This document shows, piece by piece, positions 39,335-49,004 of a DNA stretch of 64,000 bases; position 1 is the first letter of the stretch; each line of letters begins with the position of its first letter. Below the pieces are notes generated by a model. The model did no database searches, was not told the DNA's origin, and was given only the letters and a program-made list of their open reading frames with translations. The translations under genes and the position numbers were made by a program. Source of the DNA: Alloboseaceae bacterium BT-24-1 (lineage in GTDB: Bacteria; Pseudomonadota; Alphaproteobacteria; Rhizobiales; Beijerinckiaceae); contig JAOYTL010000011.1 in the NCBI GenBank assembly GCA_025846845.1, positions 62,001 through 126,000 of the forward strand, written 5' to 3'.

Positions 39335-39811
39335 ATGTTCGACAGGCGCAGCTTCATCTTTCTGGCAGGTTCGGCCCTGGCCCTGTTCGGTGCGACGCCG
39401 AGCCGGGCTGAGCCAGGACGGCCGATCAACACGCTCGGCTCGTCCGATGGCGTCGCGATCCGCGGCTATGATCCGGTCGCCTATTTCCGCCAGGGCGGCC
39501 CGCAGCTGGGAAAACCCGAATTCTCGGTCAGCCATGGCGGCGCGACCTGGCGCTTCGCCAATGCCGAGAACAAGGCGGCGTTCGAGGCGCAGCCGGCGCG
39601 CTATCTGCCGGCCTATGGTGGCTTCTGCGCCTACGGCACCTCGCGCGGCTACCTCGTCAAGATCGAGCCGGAAGCCTGGTCGATCGTCGACGGCCGGCTC
39701 TACCTCAACTACGACCTCGGTGTCCGCGAGACTTGGGCCGGCAAGCCGAAGACCTATATCGCCCGCGCCGATAGCAATTGGCCGCGCCTGGGCAAGGCGG
39801 ATATTCGCTAA
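39335..39811 (+). CDS. Tat-exported YHS-domain protein
   Basis: A 158-residue protein with a twin-arginine-type signal (DRRSFIFLAGSALALFGA, cleavage near PSRAEP) and one YHS-like domain: RGYDPVAYFRQGGPQLG, then WRFANAENKAAFEAQPARYLPAYGGFCAYG. YHS domains are thought to bind metals, especially copper or zinc. GGAGAAA precedes ATG 39335. It is the last gene of the five-gene run. An exported metal-binding protein fits a regulon controlled by a metal-responsive SigF-like factor, though the metal is not known here. The 91 bases to the convergent LysR gene hold only a short CCAGC/GCTGG hairpin. Confidence 0.85.
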   Translation: MFDRRSFIFLAGSALALFGATPSRAEPGRPINTLGSSDGVAIRGYDPVAYFRQGGPQLGKPEFSVSHGGATWRFANAENKAAFEAQPARYLPAYGGFCAYGTSRGYLVKIEPEAWSIVDGRLYLNYDLGVRETWAGKPKTYIARADSNWPRLGKADIR

Positions 39812-39902
39812 GTAGCACCAGCGTCCGCTGGCGTTCGCTGCGTGCCAATTGCTGCTGCAGGCAGACACGGATCGACGAACCTGAGCGTTGTACGATCGAC
39901 CG

Positions 39903-40814
39903 CTAGTCCCGCGGCAGGCTGCGGGCTGTGAAATCGCAGGATTGCTGGGCGATCGCGGCGACACGTTCGGCGAGCGGCGAGATATCGCCCTTGCGGTGCA
40001 CGGCATAGTAGCGCAGCGGCGGGATCGACGGTTCGGTCCGGATGACGCGCAGGCGGCCGCGAGCGATCTCCGGCCCGAAATAGCTGGCGGTCAGGAAGGT
40101 GACACCCAAGCCGGCAGCGGCGAGGCCGGCCAGCACGTTCAGGCTGTTGCACTGGACGACGCGGTTGATCTGGAGCCCGTTGGCGACCGCCCAGTCGAGC
40201 ACCAGCTTCTGCAGGCCGGAACCCTGGGTCTGGCTCAGGATCGGGTAGCGCGCCATTTCGCCAAGCGGAATCGTATCCAGTTCAGGACCGAAGCCCGGCG
40301 CCGACACCCATTCGAGCTGGACCGTGTCGAGCGGCAAGCTGGCGAAATCCGCACGTTGCGGCGGATCGAGCGCGATGACGAGATCGAGCTCGTTGGTGGC
40401 GAGCTTGCCGAACAGGTCGACGCTGGCCGCAACCTCCGGCACGGGGATCACATTGGGGTAGTCGCGCTTCATCGCGACGATGAGCTTGGGCAGCCAGGTC
40501 AGGGCGACGAGCTCCGTCGCGCCGAACCGGAACGGGCCCGCGAAGGTCGCGGCCCCGCCCGCCGCCTCGCGGAAGCGCGGCTCCAGCGCCAGCAGCTCGG
40601 CCGCGATCGGCAGGCTCGCTTCTCCGGCCCGGGTCAGGCGCAAGGCGTGGTTGGAGCGGTCGAAGAGCGGGCCTGAGACGACGCTTTCGAGCTCGATGAT
40701 GCGCTTCGACACCGTCGATTGCGCGAGGTTGAGATGGTGCGCGGCCTCGGTGAAGCCGCCGAGCCGGGCGGTCCAGTAGAATGCCTCGATCTGCTTGAGG
40801 CTGGCCGATCTCAT
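39903..40814 (-). CDS. LysR-type transcriptional regulator
   Basis: A 303-residue LysR-family regulator: N-terminal helix-turn-helix LKQIEAFYWTARLGGFTEAAHHLNLAQSTVSKRI and a C-terminal co-inducer domain with LGVTFLTASYFGPEIARG near the end. ATG 40814 is used; an upstream TTG extends the frame by eight residues without support. It is divergent from the RraA-like gene, the classical arrangement for a regulator of that neighbour, with an inverted repeat in the 134-base gap. It likely controls the 40949-45835 operon. Confidence 0.92.
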   Translation of the reverse strand: MRSASLKQIEAFYWTARLGGFTEAAHHLNLAQSTVSKRIIELESVVSGPLFDRSNHALRLTRAGEASLPIAAELLALEPRFREAAGGAATFAGPFRFGATELVALTWLPKLIVAMKRDYPNVIPVPEVAASVDLFGKLATNELDLVIALDPPQRADFASLPLDTVQLEWVSAPGFGPELDTIPLGEMARYPILSQTQGSGLQKLVLDWAVANGLQINRVVQCNSLNVLAGLAAAGLGVTFLTASYFGPEIARGRLRVIRTEPSIPPLRYYAVHRKGDISPLAERVAAIAQQSCDFTARSLPRD

Positions 40815-40855
40815 GATGCGTGTCCCCGCGCCCAGCAATGGCTTTGCTATGAATA

Positions 40856-40888
40856 AAAGCGATGCCTATCGAGAATTATATTCGCTTT
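40856..40888. promoter_or_regulatory. Inverted repeat between divergent LysR and RraA genes, operator candidate
   Basis: AAAGCGA (40856-40862) and TCGCTTT (40882-40888) form a perfect inverted repeat with a 19-base spacer that is AT-rich compared with the surroundings. Placement between the divergent genes fits a LysR-type binding region. Confidence 0.45.
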
Positions 40889-40948
40889 CTGTCATCGTCG
40901 CCATGTCACATAATTTTTGCAAGGACGTCATCCGGGACAGAATCTTCC

Positions 40949-41608
40949 ATGTCGTTGATCGGTCATCGCACCTATCCGAGTTCACCCGCCGTTCCCGGCG
41001 CGGTCCTCGACGGCTTCCGCAACGCAGCGGTCTCGCTCATCTCCGACGTGATGAACCGCCTGCACGGGACGAAGGCGTTGCGGCCCTATCATCGCTCCGG
41101 GGTGCTCGTCGGCACGGCTGTGACGGTCAAGACGCGGCCCGGCGACAACCAGACCCTGCACCGCGCCTATGAGCTGCTGCGTGCCGGCGACGTTCTCGTC
41201 GTCGATGGCGGCGGCGACCTGACCCAGGCACTGGTCGGAGAGATCATGATGAGCCGGGCTCGCGCCATGGGCGTGGCCGGCTTCGTCATCGATGGCGCGA
41301 TCCGCGATGTCGAAGCTTTCCTGCAGTCCGATTTCCCCTGCTACGCCCGCGGCGTCACCCATCGCGGCCCCTATAAGAGCGGGCCGGGCGAGATCAACGT
41401 GCCGGTCGCGGTCGACGGCATGGTGGTGATGCCGGGCGATGTCGTGGTCGGCGACGCCGACGGCATCGTCGCCTTCGACCGCGCCGACGCCGCCGAATTG
41501 CTCGATCTGGTGCGTCAGCAGGAAGAGCGCGAGGCGAATGCGCTTGCCGCGATCGCCGAGGGCCGGATTGACACGTTCTACATGGGTGCCGGAAAGGCTG
41601 CGTCGTGA
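40949..41608 (+). CDS. RraA-like protein (4-carboxy-4-hydroxy-2-oxoadipate aldolase/oxaloacetate decarboxylase family)
   Basis: A 219-residue protein of the RraA/HMG-CHA aldolase family. The metal and oxyanion region is VVDGGGDLTQALVGEIM (about residue 90) and the catalytic R-D pair is in VIDGAIRDVEAF. MPGDVVVGDADGIVAF near the C-terminus is also typical. Family members cleave 4-hydroxy-4-methyl(carboxy)-2-oxoacids or inhibit RNase E; a metabolic role is more likely in this operon. ATG 40949 is the start best matching family length. The stop overlaps the aminotransferase GTG start. Confidence 0.88.
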   Translation: MSLIGHRTYPSSPAVPGAVLDGFRNAAVSLISDVMNRLHGTKALRPYHRSGVLVGTAVTVKTRPGDNQTLHRAYELLRAGDVLVVDGGGDLTQALVGEIMMSRARAMGVAGFVIDGAIRDVEAFLQSDFPCYARGVTHRGPYKSGPGEINVPVAVDGMVVMPGDVVVGDADGIVAFDRADAAELLDLVRQQEEREANALAAIAEGRIDTFYMGAGKAAS

Positions 41609-42825
41609 CGGTATCGGCTATTCCGCTCTCGGCGCGCGTCAGCCGGATCAAGCCTTCGCCGAGCATGATGGCGCGCCTGCGCGCCCAGGAGCTGAAGGCG
41701 CAGGGTCGCGACATCATCGATCTGACCACCGGCGAGCCCGATTTCGATACGCCCCTTCATATCCAGCAGGCGACGACCGCGGCGATGGCCGCCGGCGAGA
41801 CGCGCTATGCGCCGGTCAACGGCACGGTTCGCCTGCGCAAGGCGATCATCGCCAAGTTCGCGCGCGAGAATGGCGTCACCTACACCGCCGACGAGATCGT
41901 CGTCGGCAGCGGCGCCAAGCAGGTGATCTTCAACGCGCTGGCGGCGACGGTGGGCGAGGGCGACGAGGTCATCGTCCCGGCGCCGTACTGGGTGTCCTAT
42001 CCCGACATGGTGCTGGCCTGCGACGGCACCCCGGTGATCGTCGCCTGCGGCGAGAATGCCGGCTTCAAGCTCACCGCCGAGGCGCTCGAAGGCGCGATCA
42101 CGCCGCGCACGCGCTGGCTGGTCCTGAACACGCCGTCGAATCCGACCGGCGCCTTCTACTCCGCCGCCGAGATGACGGCGCTGACCGATGTCCTGAAGCG
42201 CCATCCGCAGGTCGCGCTGATGACCGACGACATCTACGAGCATATCCGCTTCGACGGCGGCGAGCCGGTCTGCCTGGTCGCGATCGCGCCAGAACTGCGC
42301 GAGCGTACCTTGCTCGTCAACGGCGTCTCCAAGACCTATGCGATGACCGGCTTCCGGATCGGCTACGGGGCCGGGCCGAAAGGGCTGGTCAAGGCGATCA
42401 ACGTCATCCAGTCGCAGACGACGTCGGGCGCCGCCTCGATGTGCATGGCCGCGGCCGCGGCGGCGCTCGAGGGCGACCAGAGCTTCGTCGGCGAGGCGCG
42501 CGCCGCCTACCGCCAGCGGCGCGACCGCGCCGTCGAACTGCTCGATGCGATCGACGGCATGAGCTGTCTCAAGCCCGACGGCGCCTTCTACGTCTATCCG
42601 AATTGCGCCGGGCTGATCGGCCGGCGCCGGCCGGATGGGCGGATGCTCGAGAGTGATCTCGATGTCGCCCTCTATTTCCTGGAGGAGGCCGGCGTCGCCG
42701 TCCTCGACGGCTCGGCCTACGGGCTCTCGCCCTATCTGCGCCTGTCGATCGCGACCTCGCTTTCGGCGATCGAGGAGGCCTGCGCCCGCATCAGACGGGC
42801 GAGCGAAGCACTGCAACGATCATAA
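41605..42825 (+). CDS. Class I/II pyridoxal-phosphate aminotransferase, aspartate aminotransferase-like
   Basis: A 406-residue fold-type I aminotransferase: LTTGEPDFDTP near residue 41, GSGAKQVIFNALAA for PLP phosphate, NTPSNPTGAFYS, the MTDDIYEHIRF aspartate-tyrosine pair, and the Schiff-base lysine in NGVSKTYAMTGFRIGYG (about residue 245). This is the AspC/AatA Igamma group. It begins at GTG 41605 within the RraA stop. Together with an oxoacid aldolase and an amino acid importer it would convert an imported amino acid to its oxoacid, which the aldolase then cleaves; 4-hydroxyglutamate- or 4-methyl-type amino acids are candidates. Confidence 0.9.
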   Translation: MTVSAIPLSARVSRIKPSPSMMARLRAQELKAQGRDIIDLTTGEPDFDTPLHIQQATTAAMAAGETRYAPVNGTVRLRKAIIAKFARENGVTYTADEIVVGSGAKQVIFNALAATVGEGDEVIVPAPYWVSYPDMVLACDGTPVIVACGENAGFKLTAEALEGAITPRTRWLVLNTPSNPTGAFYSAAEMTALTDVLKRHPQVALMTDDIYEHIRFDGGEPVCLVAIAPELRERTLLVNGVSKTYAMTGFRIGYGAGPKGLVKAINVIQSQTTSGAASMCMAAAAAALEGDQSFVGEARAAYRQRRDRAVELLDAIDGMSCLKPDGAFYVYPNCAGLIGRRRPDGRMLESDLDVALYFLEEAGVAVLDGSAYGLSPYLRLSIATSLSAIEEACARIRRASEALQRS

Positions 42826-42838
42826 GAAGGGGATGACG

Positions 42839-43651
42839 ATGAAGCTTTTCTCGGTTCTCGGCCTGACGGCCGTTCTCGCCTCCGGCCTCAGCGGTACCGC
42901 GCAGGCCGACCAGCTCGCCGACATCAAGGCGCGCGGCAAGCTGATCTGCGGCACGCTCGGCACAGCCGAGCCGTTCTCCTTCCAGCACCCGCAGACCCGC
43001 CAGATCGTTGGCTACGACGTCGACATCTGCCAGAAGGTTGCCGATGCGCTCGGCGTTGCGCTGGAGCTCAAGGGCATCGCGGTCGAGGCCCGCATCCCGG
43101 AGCTGCTGCAGGGCCGCGTCGATATCCTCGCTGCCAATCTCGGCTACACGCCGGAGCGCGCCCAGCAGATCGACTTCTCCCATTCCTACTTCGTGAGCCA
43201 GCAGAAGCTGCTGACCACCAAGGACTCCGGCATCACCACGCTGGAGGGCCTGGCCGGCAAGAAGGTGACCGCGATCAAGGGCTCGTCCTCCGAGCAGGGG
43301 GTGCGCCGGCTGATCCCGACCGCCGAGACCGTGACCTTCCAGGACACCTCCTCGGCCTTCCTGGCGCTGGCGCAGGACAAGGTCGATGCGTTCTGCGGCT
43401 CCGAGCTCATCCTGGTGAAGCTCGCCAAGCAGTCGAAGGTGCCGATGCTGGTGATCGAGAAGTCGCTCTTCGTCGAGCCCTGGGGCCTCGGCCTGCGCAA
43501 GGGCGAGGCCGCCTTCAAGGACCAGGTCAATGGCGTTCTCGGCAAGCTCGCGAGCTCGGGCGAGCTCGACACAATCTTCGGCAAATGGCTCGGCGAAGGC
43601 ACCGCCTTCAACATCAAGCGCGACTACAAGGTCGAAGAGATCAAGAGCTGA
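42839..43651 (+). CDS. Amino acid ABC transporter substrate-binding protein, family 3
   Basis: A 270-residue periplasmic receptor. A signal peptide ends near GTAQAD; the mature part has LADIKARGKLICGTLG, GYDVDICQKVADALG and ERAQQIDFSHSYF, the family 3 (polar amino acid) pattern. AAGAAGGGG lies six bases before ATG 42839, while the ATG at 42833 abuts it. It is followed by two HisM/HisQ-type permeases and a GlnQ-type ATPase, forming a complete importer. Confidence 0.93.
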   Translation: MKLFSVLGLTAVLASGLSGTAQADQLADIKARGKLICGTLGTAEPFSFQHPQTRQIVGYDVDICQKVADALGVALELKGIAVEARIPELLQGRVDILAANLGYTPERAQQIDFSHSYFVSQQKLLTTKDSGITTLEGLAGKKVTAIKGSSSEQGVRRLIPTAETVTFQDTSSAFLALAQDKVDAFCGSELILVKLAKQSKVPMLVIEKSLFVEPWGLGLRKGEAAFKDQVNGVLGKLASSGELDTIFGKWLGEGTAFNIKRDYKVEEIKS

Positions 43652-43681
43652 TCGCCAGGCAAGAACCGGGGGAGCCGGTCG

Positions 43682-44380
43682 ATGGGCTATGTCTTCGATC
43701 TCGGCAGCGTGCTGAACGGGAAATATCTCGACTGGTTCCTGATCGGCCTCGCCACCACCCTGGCGCTGACTATGGCGGCCTGGTGCCTCGCCATGGCGAT
43801 GGGGATCATCCTGACGCTCGTGCGGATGATCCCGTTCCCGCCGCTCGGCTGGTTCGTCGCCCTCTATGTCGAATACCACCGCAACGTGCCGCTGCTGGTC
43901 CAGATCTTCGTCTGGTATTTCGGCGTGCCCTCGCTGCTGCCGCGCCCGGCGCGGCAATGGATCAACGCCCATCACGGTGAATTCCTGCTGGCGGCGATCG
44001 CGCTCGGCCTCGCCGCCGCCGCCTATGTCGCCGAGGACATCCGCAGCGGCATCCGCTCGATCCCCAAGGCTCAGTACGAATCGGCCCGCTCGATCGGCTT
44101 CGGCTATCTCGGCGCCATGGGCTATGTCGTGCTGCCGCAGGCGCTGCGCATCGCCGTGCCACCGCTGATCAACCAGACCCTGCTGCTGTTCAAGAACACC
44201 AGCCTCGCCATGGCGATCGGCGTCGGCGAATTGACCTATCGGACGCGCGAGGTCGAGAGCTACACCTTCAAGACCTTCGAGGCCTTCGCAGTCGCGACCG
44301 CGATCTATCTCGCCATCTCCTTCGGCATCATGGCGCTGGGCAGCTGGTCCGGCCATCGCCTCAAGCTCGAGACGCGCTGA
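43682..44380 (+). CDS. Polar amino acid ABC permease, HisM/GltJ type
   Basis: A 232-residue permease of the HisMQ family, with helices beginning LDWFLIGLATTLALTMAAW and the family segment EYHRNVPLLVQIFVWYFGVP, and the EAA loop ESARSIGFGYLGAMGYVVLPQ split around residue 140. About five membrane helices. It starts 30 bases after the receptor and its stop shares one base with the next permease start (TGATG). Confidence 0.93.
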   Translation: MGYVFDLGSVLNGKYLDWFLIGLATTLALTMAAWCLAMAMGIILTLVRMIPFPPLGWFVALYVEYHRNVPLLVQIFVWYFGVPSLLPRPARQWINAHHGEFLLAAIALGLAAAAYVAEDIRSGIRSIPKAQYESARSIGFGYLGAMGYVVLPQALRIAVPPLINQTLLLFKNTSLAMAIGVGELTYRTREVESYTFKTFEAFAVATAIYLAISFGIMALGSWSGHRLKLETR

Positions 44381-45090
44381 TGCTCGAGATCCTGCAGAAC
44401 AACTGGCTGCTCTTTCTCGTCGGGCAGTATCCGCACGGGCCGATCGGCGGGCTCGCCATGACGCTGTTCATGGCTTCGATCTCGCTGGCGCTGTGCTTCC
44501 CCTTCGCGATCGGCCTGGCGCTGGCGCGCCTCAGCCCCTATCGCTGGCTGCGCCTGCCGGCGACCGCGATCGTGCACACGGTGCGCGGCCTGCCGCTGAT
44601 CATGTTCATCTTCTGGACCTATTTCTTCTCGCCGCTGGTGATCGGCCGGGCGGTCGGCGGGGTCGAGACGCTGGTGATCGCGCTCGTCATCTATGAAGCG
44701 GCCTATCTCTCCGAGATCATCCGCGCCGGCATCGAGGGTCTGCCCAAGGGCCAGGTCGAGGCGGCGACATCGCTCGGGCTGCGCTACTGGCCGACGACGA
44801 TCAAGGTCGTGCTGCCGCAGGCGCTGCACAACATGCTGCCGAGCATGGTCAGCCAGTTCGTCTCGACCATCAAGGAAACCTCGCTCGGCTATGTCATCAG
44901 CGCCCATGAGCTGACCTTCGCCGCGGCCCAGGTCAACAACGTCCTGCTGACCCAGCCCTTCGAGGTCTACGGCATCCTGGCGCTGACCTATTTCGCGCTC
45001 TGCTTCGCGCTGACATCGCTGGCGCGCTTCATCGAGCGGCGTATCTCGGGCGACCGCGGCGGCACGCCCGGCGTCACGATCGCGGCATGA
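44380..45090 (+). CDS. Polar amino acid ABC permease, HisQ/GltK type
   Basis: A 236-residue permease of the HisMQ family. It has LAMTLFMASISLALCFPFAI, IVHTVRGLPLIMFIFWTYFF and the EAA-type loop VEAATSLGLRYWPTTIKVV. It is the partner of the permease just upstream, with one-base overlap, and is seven bases from the ATPase gene. Confidence 0.93.
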   Translation: MLEILQNNWLLFLVGQYPHGPIGGLAMTLFMASISLALCFPFAIGLALARLSPYRWLRLPATAIVHTVRGLPLIMFIFWTYFFSPLVIGRAVGGVETLVIALVIYEAAYLSEIIRAGIEGLPKGQVEAATSLGLRYWPTTIKVVLPQALHNMLPSMVSQFVSTIKETSLGYVISAHELTFAAAQVNNVLLTQPFEVYGILALTYFALCFALTSLARFIERRISGDRGGTPGVTIAA

Positions 45091-45097
45091 GGCTGGC

Positions 45098-45835
<738 letters not shown>

Positions 45836-45952
45836 CGGAACGAGCCGAAGCAGTACCATCGATAGCTGCGCTCACCAAAACGTCAAAAGTGGACGCCGCG
45901 CCGCGCCGCCCAAAGCGGCAATTGAACGAAGCCGCCATCGCGCTGTCCGGAA

Positions 45953-46858
45953 TTATGGTTTGGCAGTCAGGCGGGACGTGGCACGGCGCATCAGGTCGAG
46001 CAGGTGCATGGCGGCGGGGGTCAAGGGCAGGTCGGCACGCCGGACCAGGACCAGCGGCGGCGCCGTCAGCTCTTCCCCGACCCTGATCGTGGTCAGGGCC
46101 TTCCCGGTCATCTCGAAATGCTCCCATTGGGCCGGGACCATCGCCAAGAGGTCGCTGTTGGCGAGGCAGGTCAGCAGGGTCAGCGCCGACTGGCTGCGCA
46201 CGGCGAGGCGCGGCGGCGGCAGGCCATGGCGGGCGAAGAAGGCGTTGATCTCGTCGCTGGCATCGGCGGTGATCGAGGTCGTGACCCAGTCCTGGCCGAC
46301 GAGCTCGCGCAATGAGGTCGCCGCCGCCAGCGGGTGGCCGGCGCGGCACAGGACGATGCGGCGGTTGTGGAACAGCACCTCCCGACTCAGTTGGGGGACC
46401 GGCTGCGCACCGCCATCGGGGCCGATATAGAAGTCGACCGTGCCGTCGCGCAGGCGTTCTTCGAGAGTGGGATAAAAGCCCTCGATGATATGCAGCCGGA
46501 TATCGGGATAGCGGGTGCGGAACGGCCGCAGGCTCGGCGGCAGCAGAGCGAGATGAGCCGCGATCGACAGCCCGACCGTGACCGTGCCGGTGCCGGCCCC
46601 GCGCAACTGCTCGACCTCTTCGCGTGTCCGCCTGATCTCGGTCAGGATCGATCTGGCGCGGGCAACGAAGGCTTCCCCCAGCGCCGTTGCGACCACGCCG
46701 CGGGCACGGCGTTCGAACAGCGGCGCGCCGAGCTCGCGCTCCAGCAAGGCAAGGCTGCGCGTCAGGGCCGGCTGGGCGATCTGCAGATGCCGGGCTGCGG
46801 CGCGCATGCTGCCGCGCTCGGCGATCGCCACAACCTCTTCGAAGTGATGCAGCTTCAT
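45953..46858 (-). CDS. LysR-type transcriptional regulator
   Basis: A 301-residue LysR regulator with the DNA-binding domain LHHFEEVVAIAERGSMRAAARHLQIAQPALTRSL split into its helix-turn-helix at residues 15-40, and a C-terminal domain containing GTVDFYIGPDGGA and PLVLVRRADLPLTP. It is divergent from the VOC dioxygenase gene and is therefore the likely regulator of the aromatic operon 47016-53580. A perfect inverted repeat lies 24 bases upstream of its start. Confidence 0.92.
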   Translation of the reverse strand: MKLHHFEEVVAIAERGSMRAAARHLQIAQPALTRSLALLERELGAPLFERRARGVVATALGEAFVARARSILTEIRRTREEVEQLRGAGTGTVTVGLSIAAHLALLPPSLRPFRTRYPDIRLHIIEGFYPTLEERLRDGTVDFYIGPDGGAQPVPQLSREVLFHNRRIVLCRAGHPLAAATSLRELVGQDWVTTSITADASDEINAFFARHGLPPPRLAVRSQSALTLLTCLANSDLLAMVPAQWEHFEMTGKALTTIRVGEELTAPPLVLVRRADLPLTPAAMHLLDLMRRATSRLTAKP

Positions 46859-46882
46859 CGGCTCGACCTCGCCACTCGGCTT

Positions 46883-46905
46883 AGCGATACCGGGTTGCTA
46901 TCGCT
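46883..46905. promoter_or_regulatory. Inverted repeat, LysR operator candidate
   Basis: AGCGATA (46883-46889) and TATCGCT (46899-46905), a perfect seven-base inverted repeat with a nine-base spacer, inside the 157-base gap between the divergent LysR and VOC genes. The dyad contains a T-N11-A core, as usual for LysR regulators. Confidence 0.55.
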
Positions 46906-47015
46906 CCCGCAATTTTGCCATCTGTTCAGGTATCTGTGCGGACGGTAGCCATTCCTCACGAACAAAGCAGCGGCCGCCCCGGAGAACCGGGAGACGGCCC
47001 TTACGGGAGGACCGC

Positions 47016-47594
47016 ATGGAGATCATCAAGCCCGTATTCCATCACGTCACCTTCAAGACGAGCCGGCTCGACGAGATGGTGGCTTGGTACGGCACGGTCG
47101 TCGGCGCCAGGCCGAATTTCCAGGACGCCAACAATGCCTGGACGACCAATGACGAGGCCAATCACCGCGTCGCCTTCCTGTCGGCACCCGGGCTCGGCGA
47201 CGATCCCGACAAGCGCAGCCATAACGGCATGCACCACAGCGCCTTCGAGTATGAGAGCTTTGCCGACCTGATGTCGTCCTATGCCCGCCTGCGCGACGAG
47301 GGCATCGAGCCGGCCTTCAGCCTCGACCATGGCATGACGATCTCGATCTACTACAGGGATCCGGAGGGCAATTTCGTCGAGCTCCAGTCCGACACCTATG
47401 GCGACTGGAAGCGGTCGAGCGAATGGATGCGCTCCTCGCCGGATTTCGCCGAGAACCCGATCGGCACCTTCTTCGATCCGGAGCGGGTCTACCAGGCTCA
47501 CAAGGCCGGCAAGACCTTCGACGACCTCCATGTCGCGATGCGCCGGGGCGACTATCAGCCCGCCGGCACGCCCGATCTCGGATTGCCGGCGTGA
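47016..47594 (+). CDS. VOC-family protein, extradiol dioxygenase-like
   Basis: A 192-residue VOC-superfamily protein similar to the catalytic half of extradiol (catechol 2,3-dioxygenase-type) enzymes. Probable metal ligands are the histidine pair in VFHHVTFKT (residues 9-10), the histidine in GMHHSAFEY (about residue 70) and the glutamate in GNFVELQSD (about residue 122). The YYRDPEGNFVEL block is typical. GGGAGG precedes ATG 47016. In front of an FAD hydroxylase and an FAH hydrolase it would open the ring of a hydroxylated aromatic. A single VOC domain of this size is short for a full extradiol enzyme. Confidence 0.86.
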   Translation: MEIIKPVFHHVTFKTSRLDEMVAWYGTVVGARPNFQDANNAWTTNDEANHRVAFLSAPGLGDDPDKRSHNGMHHSAFEYESFADLMSSYARLRDEGIEPAFSLDHGMTISIYYRDPEGNFVELQSDTYGDWKRSSEWMRSSPDFAENPIGTFFDPERVYQAHKAGKTFDDLHVAMRRGDYQPAGTPDLGLPA

Positions 47595-48034
47595 CCGGCA
47601 CCGTGCAGATCGCGGCGTCGGGGCTGGCCCCGCAGGATCGCGCCGCGATCGAGCAGCTGATTCAGCGCCATGCCTGGCTGATCGATCATGGCGCGGCAGA
47701 CCGGATCGGCGAGCTCTTTGCCGAAGATGCGGCGCTCTATGGCATCGGTCCCGACAAGCTCGGCCGTGCCGCGATCGCCGAATGGGGCTGGCAGCGCGCC
47801 GCTTTGACCGAGCGCCGCTCGCGCCATCTCCAGAGCAACATCCTGATCGAGCCCGTCGCTCCGGATGCGGCCCGCGGCTGGGTCGCGCTGACGTTGTATC
47901 GCCACGACGGGCCGGGCGAAGGCTCGGCTACGCCGATGCTGATCGCCGAATATGCCGATCGCTATGCCAGGGAGCAGGACGGCACCTGGCTCTTCGCCGA
48001 ACGGCGGCTGACCGCCCTGTTCGGCACCGCCTGA
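47591..48034 (+). CDS. SnoaL/NTF2-like (aromatic-ring-hydroxylating dioxygenase beta-like) protein
   Basis: A 147-residue protein with the NTF2-like fold pattern: LAPQDRAAIEQLIQRHAWLID at the N-terminus, then HGAADRIGELFAEDAALYG, and strands ending in GTWLFAERRLTALFG. Such proteins act as isomerases, cyclases or ring-hydroxylase beta subunits. The start is GTG 47591, overlapping the VOC stop (GTGA). It sits in the aromatic operon, where it may be an isomerase or an accessory protein. The specific function is unknown. Confidence 0.8.
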   Translation: MTGTVQIAASGLAPQDRAAIEQLIQRHAWLIDHGAADRIGELFAEDAALYGIGPDKLGRAAIAEWGWQRAALTERRSRHLQSNILIEPVAPDAARGWVALTLYRHDGPGEGSATPMLIAEYADRYAREQDGTWLFAERRLTALFGTA

Positions 48035-48093
48035 CGGTCCCGACATTTATCGCCTCGCCATAGCGGCTGGAGGCATCCGAGAAGGAGGAAATC

Positions 48094-48978
48094 ATGCGTC
48101 TCGCAACCATCCTGAGCAACGGCAAGCCGAGCCTCGCCGCCTATCGCGGCGCCGATCTGATCGATCTCACTAAGGCCGGCTCAGGGTTGCCAGGCAGCGT
48201 GCTCGCCTTCCTGGAGGGTGGCGCCGAGGCCCGCAGCGCCGTTGCCAGGGCGATTGAGAGTGCGCCCGCCGCGGCGCTGCTCGACCCCGAAGCCGTGGCC
48301 TTCCTCCCGGTGGTGCCGCGCCCCGGCAAGATCATCTGCGTCGGCTTGAACTATGCCGACCACTCGGCCGAGAGCGGCTTCAAGCAGCCGGATTACCCGA
48401 CGCTGTTCGGCCGCTTCGCCACCAGCCTGATCGGCCATCGCGCGCCGCTGATCCGGCCGAACCTTTCCGAGCAGCTCGACTATGAAGGCGAGATCGCGGC
48501 CGTGATCGGCCGGCGCGCCAAGCATGTGCCCAAGGCGGCGGCGCTCGACCATGTCGCCGGCTACGCCGTCTTCAACGAGGGCTCGGTCCGAGACTACCAG
48601 TTCAAGGCGCCGCAATGGACGGTCGGCAAGAACTTCGACGGCACCGGCGCCTTTGGCCCGGCGCTGGTTACATCAGACGAACTTCCGCCCGGCGCGCGCG
48701 GCCTTAAGGTCGCGACCCGGCTCAACGGGCAGACCGTGCAGAGCGCCAGCACCGACGACATGGTCTTCGACGTCGCCAGCCTCGTCTCGATCATCAGCGA
48801 GGCGATCACGCTGGAGCCGGGCGACGTCATCGTCACCGGCACGCCGGCCGGCGTCGGCGTGGCGCGCAAGCCGCAGCTCTTCATGAAGCCCGGCGATGTC
48901 TGCGAGGTCGAGGTCGAAGGCATCGGCCTGCTCGTCAATCCGGTCGCGCAGGAAGAGGCCAGGCGGGCCGCGGCCTGA
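48094..48978 (+). CDS. Fumarylacetoacetate hydrolase family protein
   Basis: A 294-residue FAH-family protein. The C-terminal catalytic domain begins IICVGLNYADHSAESG; metal ligands are the glutamates of DYEGEIAAVIG (about residue 130) and the aspartate in the VRDYQFKAPQW region, and GTPAGVGVARKPQ is the usual loop. Such enzymes hydrolyse acylpyruvates or act as isomerases/decarboxylases after meta-cleavage of aromatic rings. GAGAAGGAGG lies before ATG 48094. It fits downstream of the dioxygenase in this operon. Confidence 0.92.
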   Translation: MRLATILSNGKPSLAAYRGADLIDLTKAGSGLPGSVLAFLEGGAEARSAVARAIESAPAAALLDPEAVAFLPVVPRPGKIICVGLNYADHSAESGFKQPDYPTLFGRFATSLIGHRAPLIRPNLSEQLDYEGEIAAVIGRRAKHVPKAAALDHVAGYAVFNEGSVRDYQFKAPQWTVGKNFDGTGAFGPALVTSDELPPGARGLKVATRLNGQTVQSASTDDMVFDVASLVSIISEAITLEPGDVIVTGTPAGVGVARKPQLFMKPGDVCEVEVEGIGLLVNPVAQEEARRAAA

Positions 48979-49004
48979 CCCCGGCACCTGGCGGAGACAG
49001 AACC

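Noticed and set aside
46926..47005. Leader-like stretch before the VOC gene (CAGG, CGAACAAAGC and a GGCCG/CGGCC hairpin next to the ribosome-binding site)
   Set aside because: I could not form the P1 helix and the 3' helix does not begin ACCGGC; no TTGAC at the usual distance.
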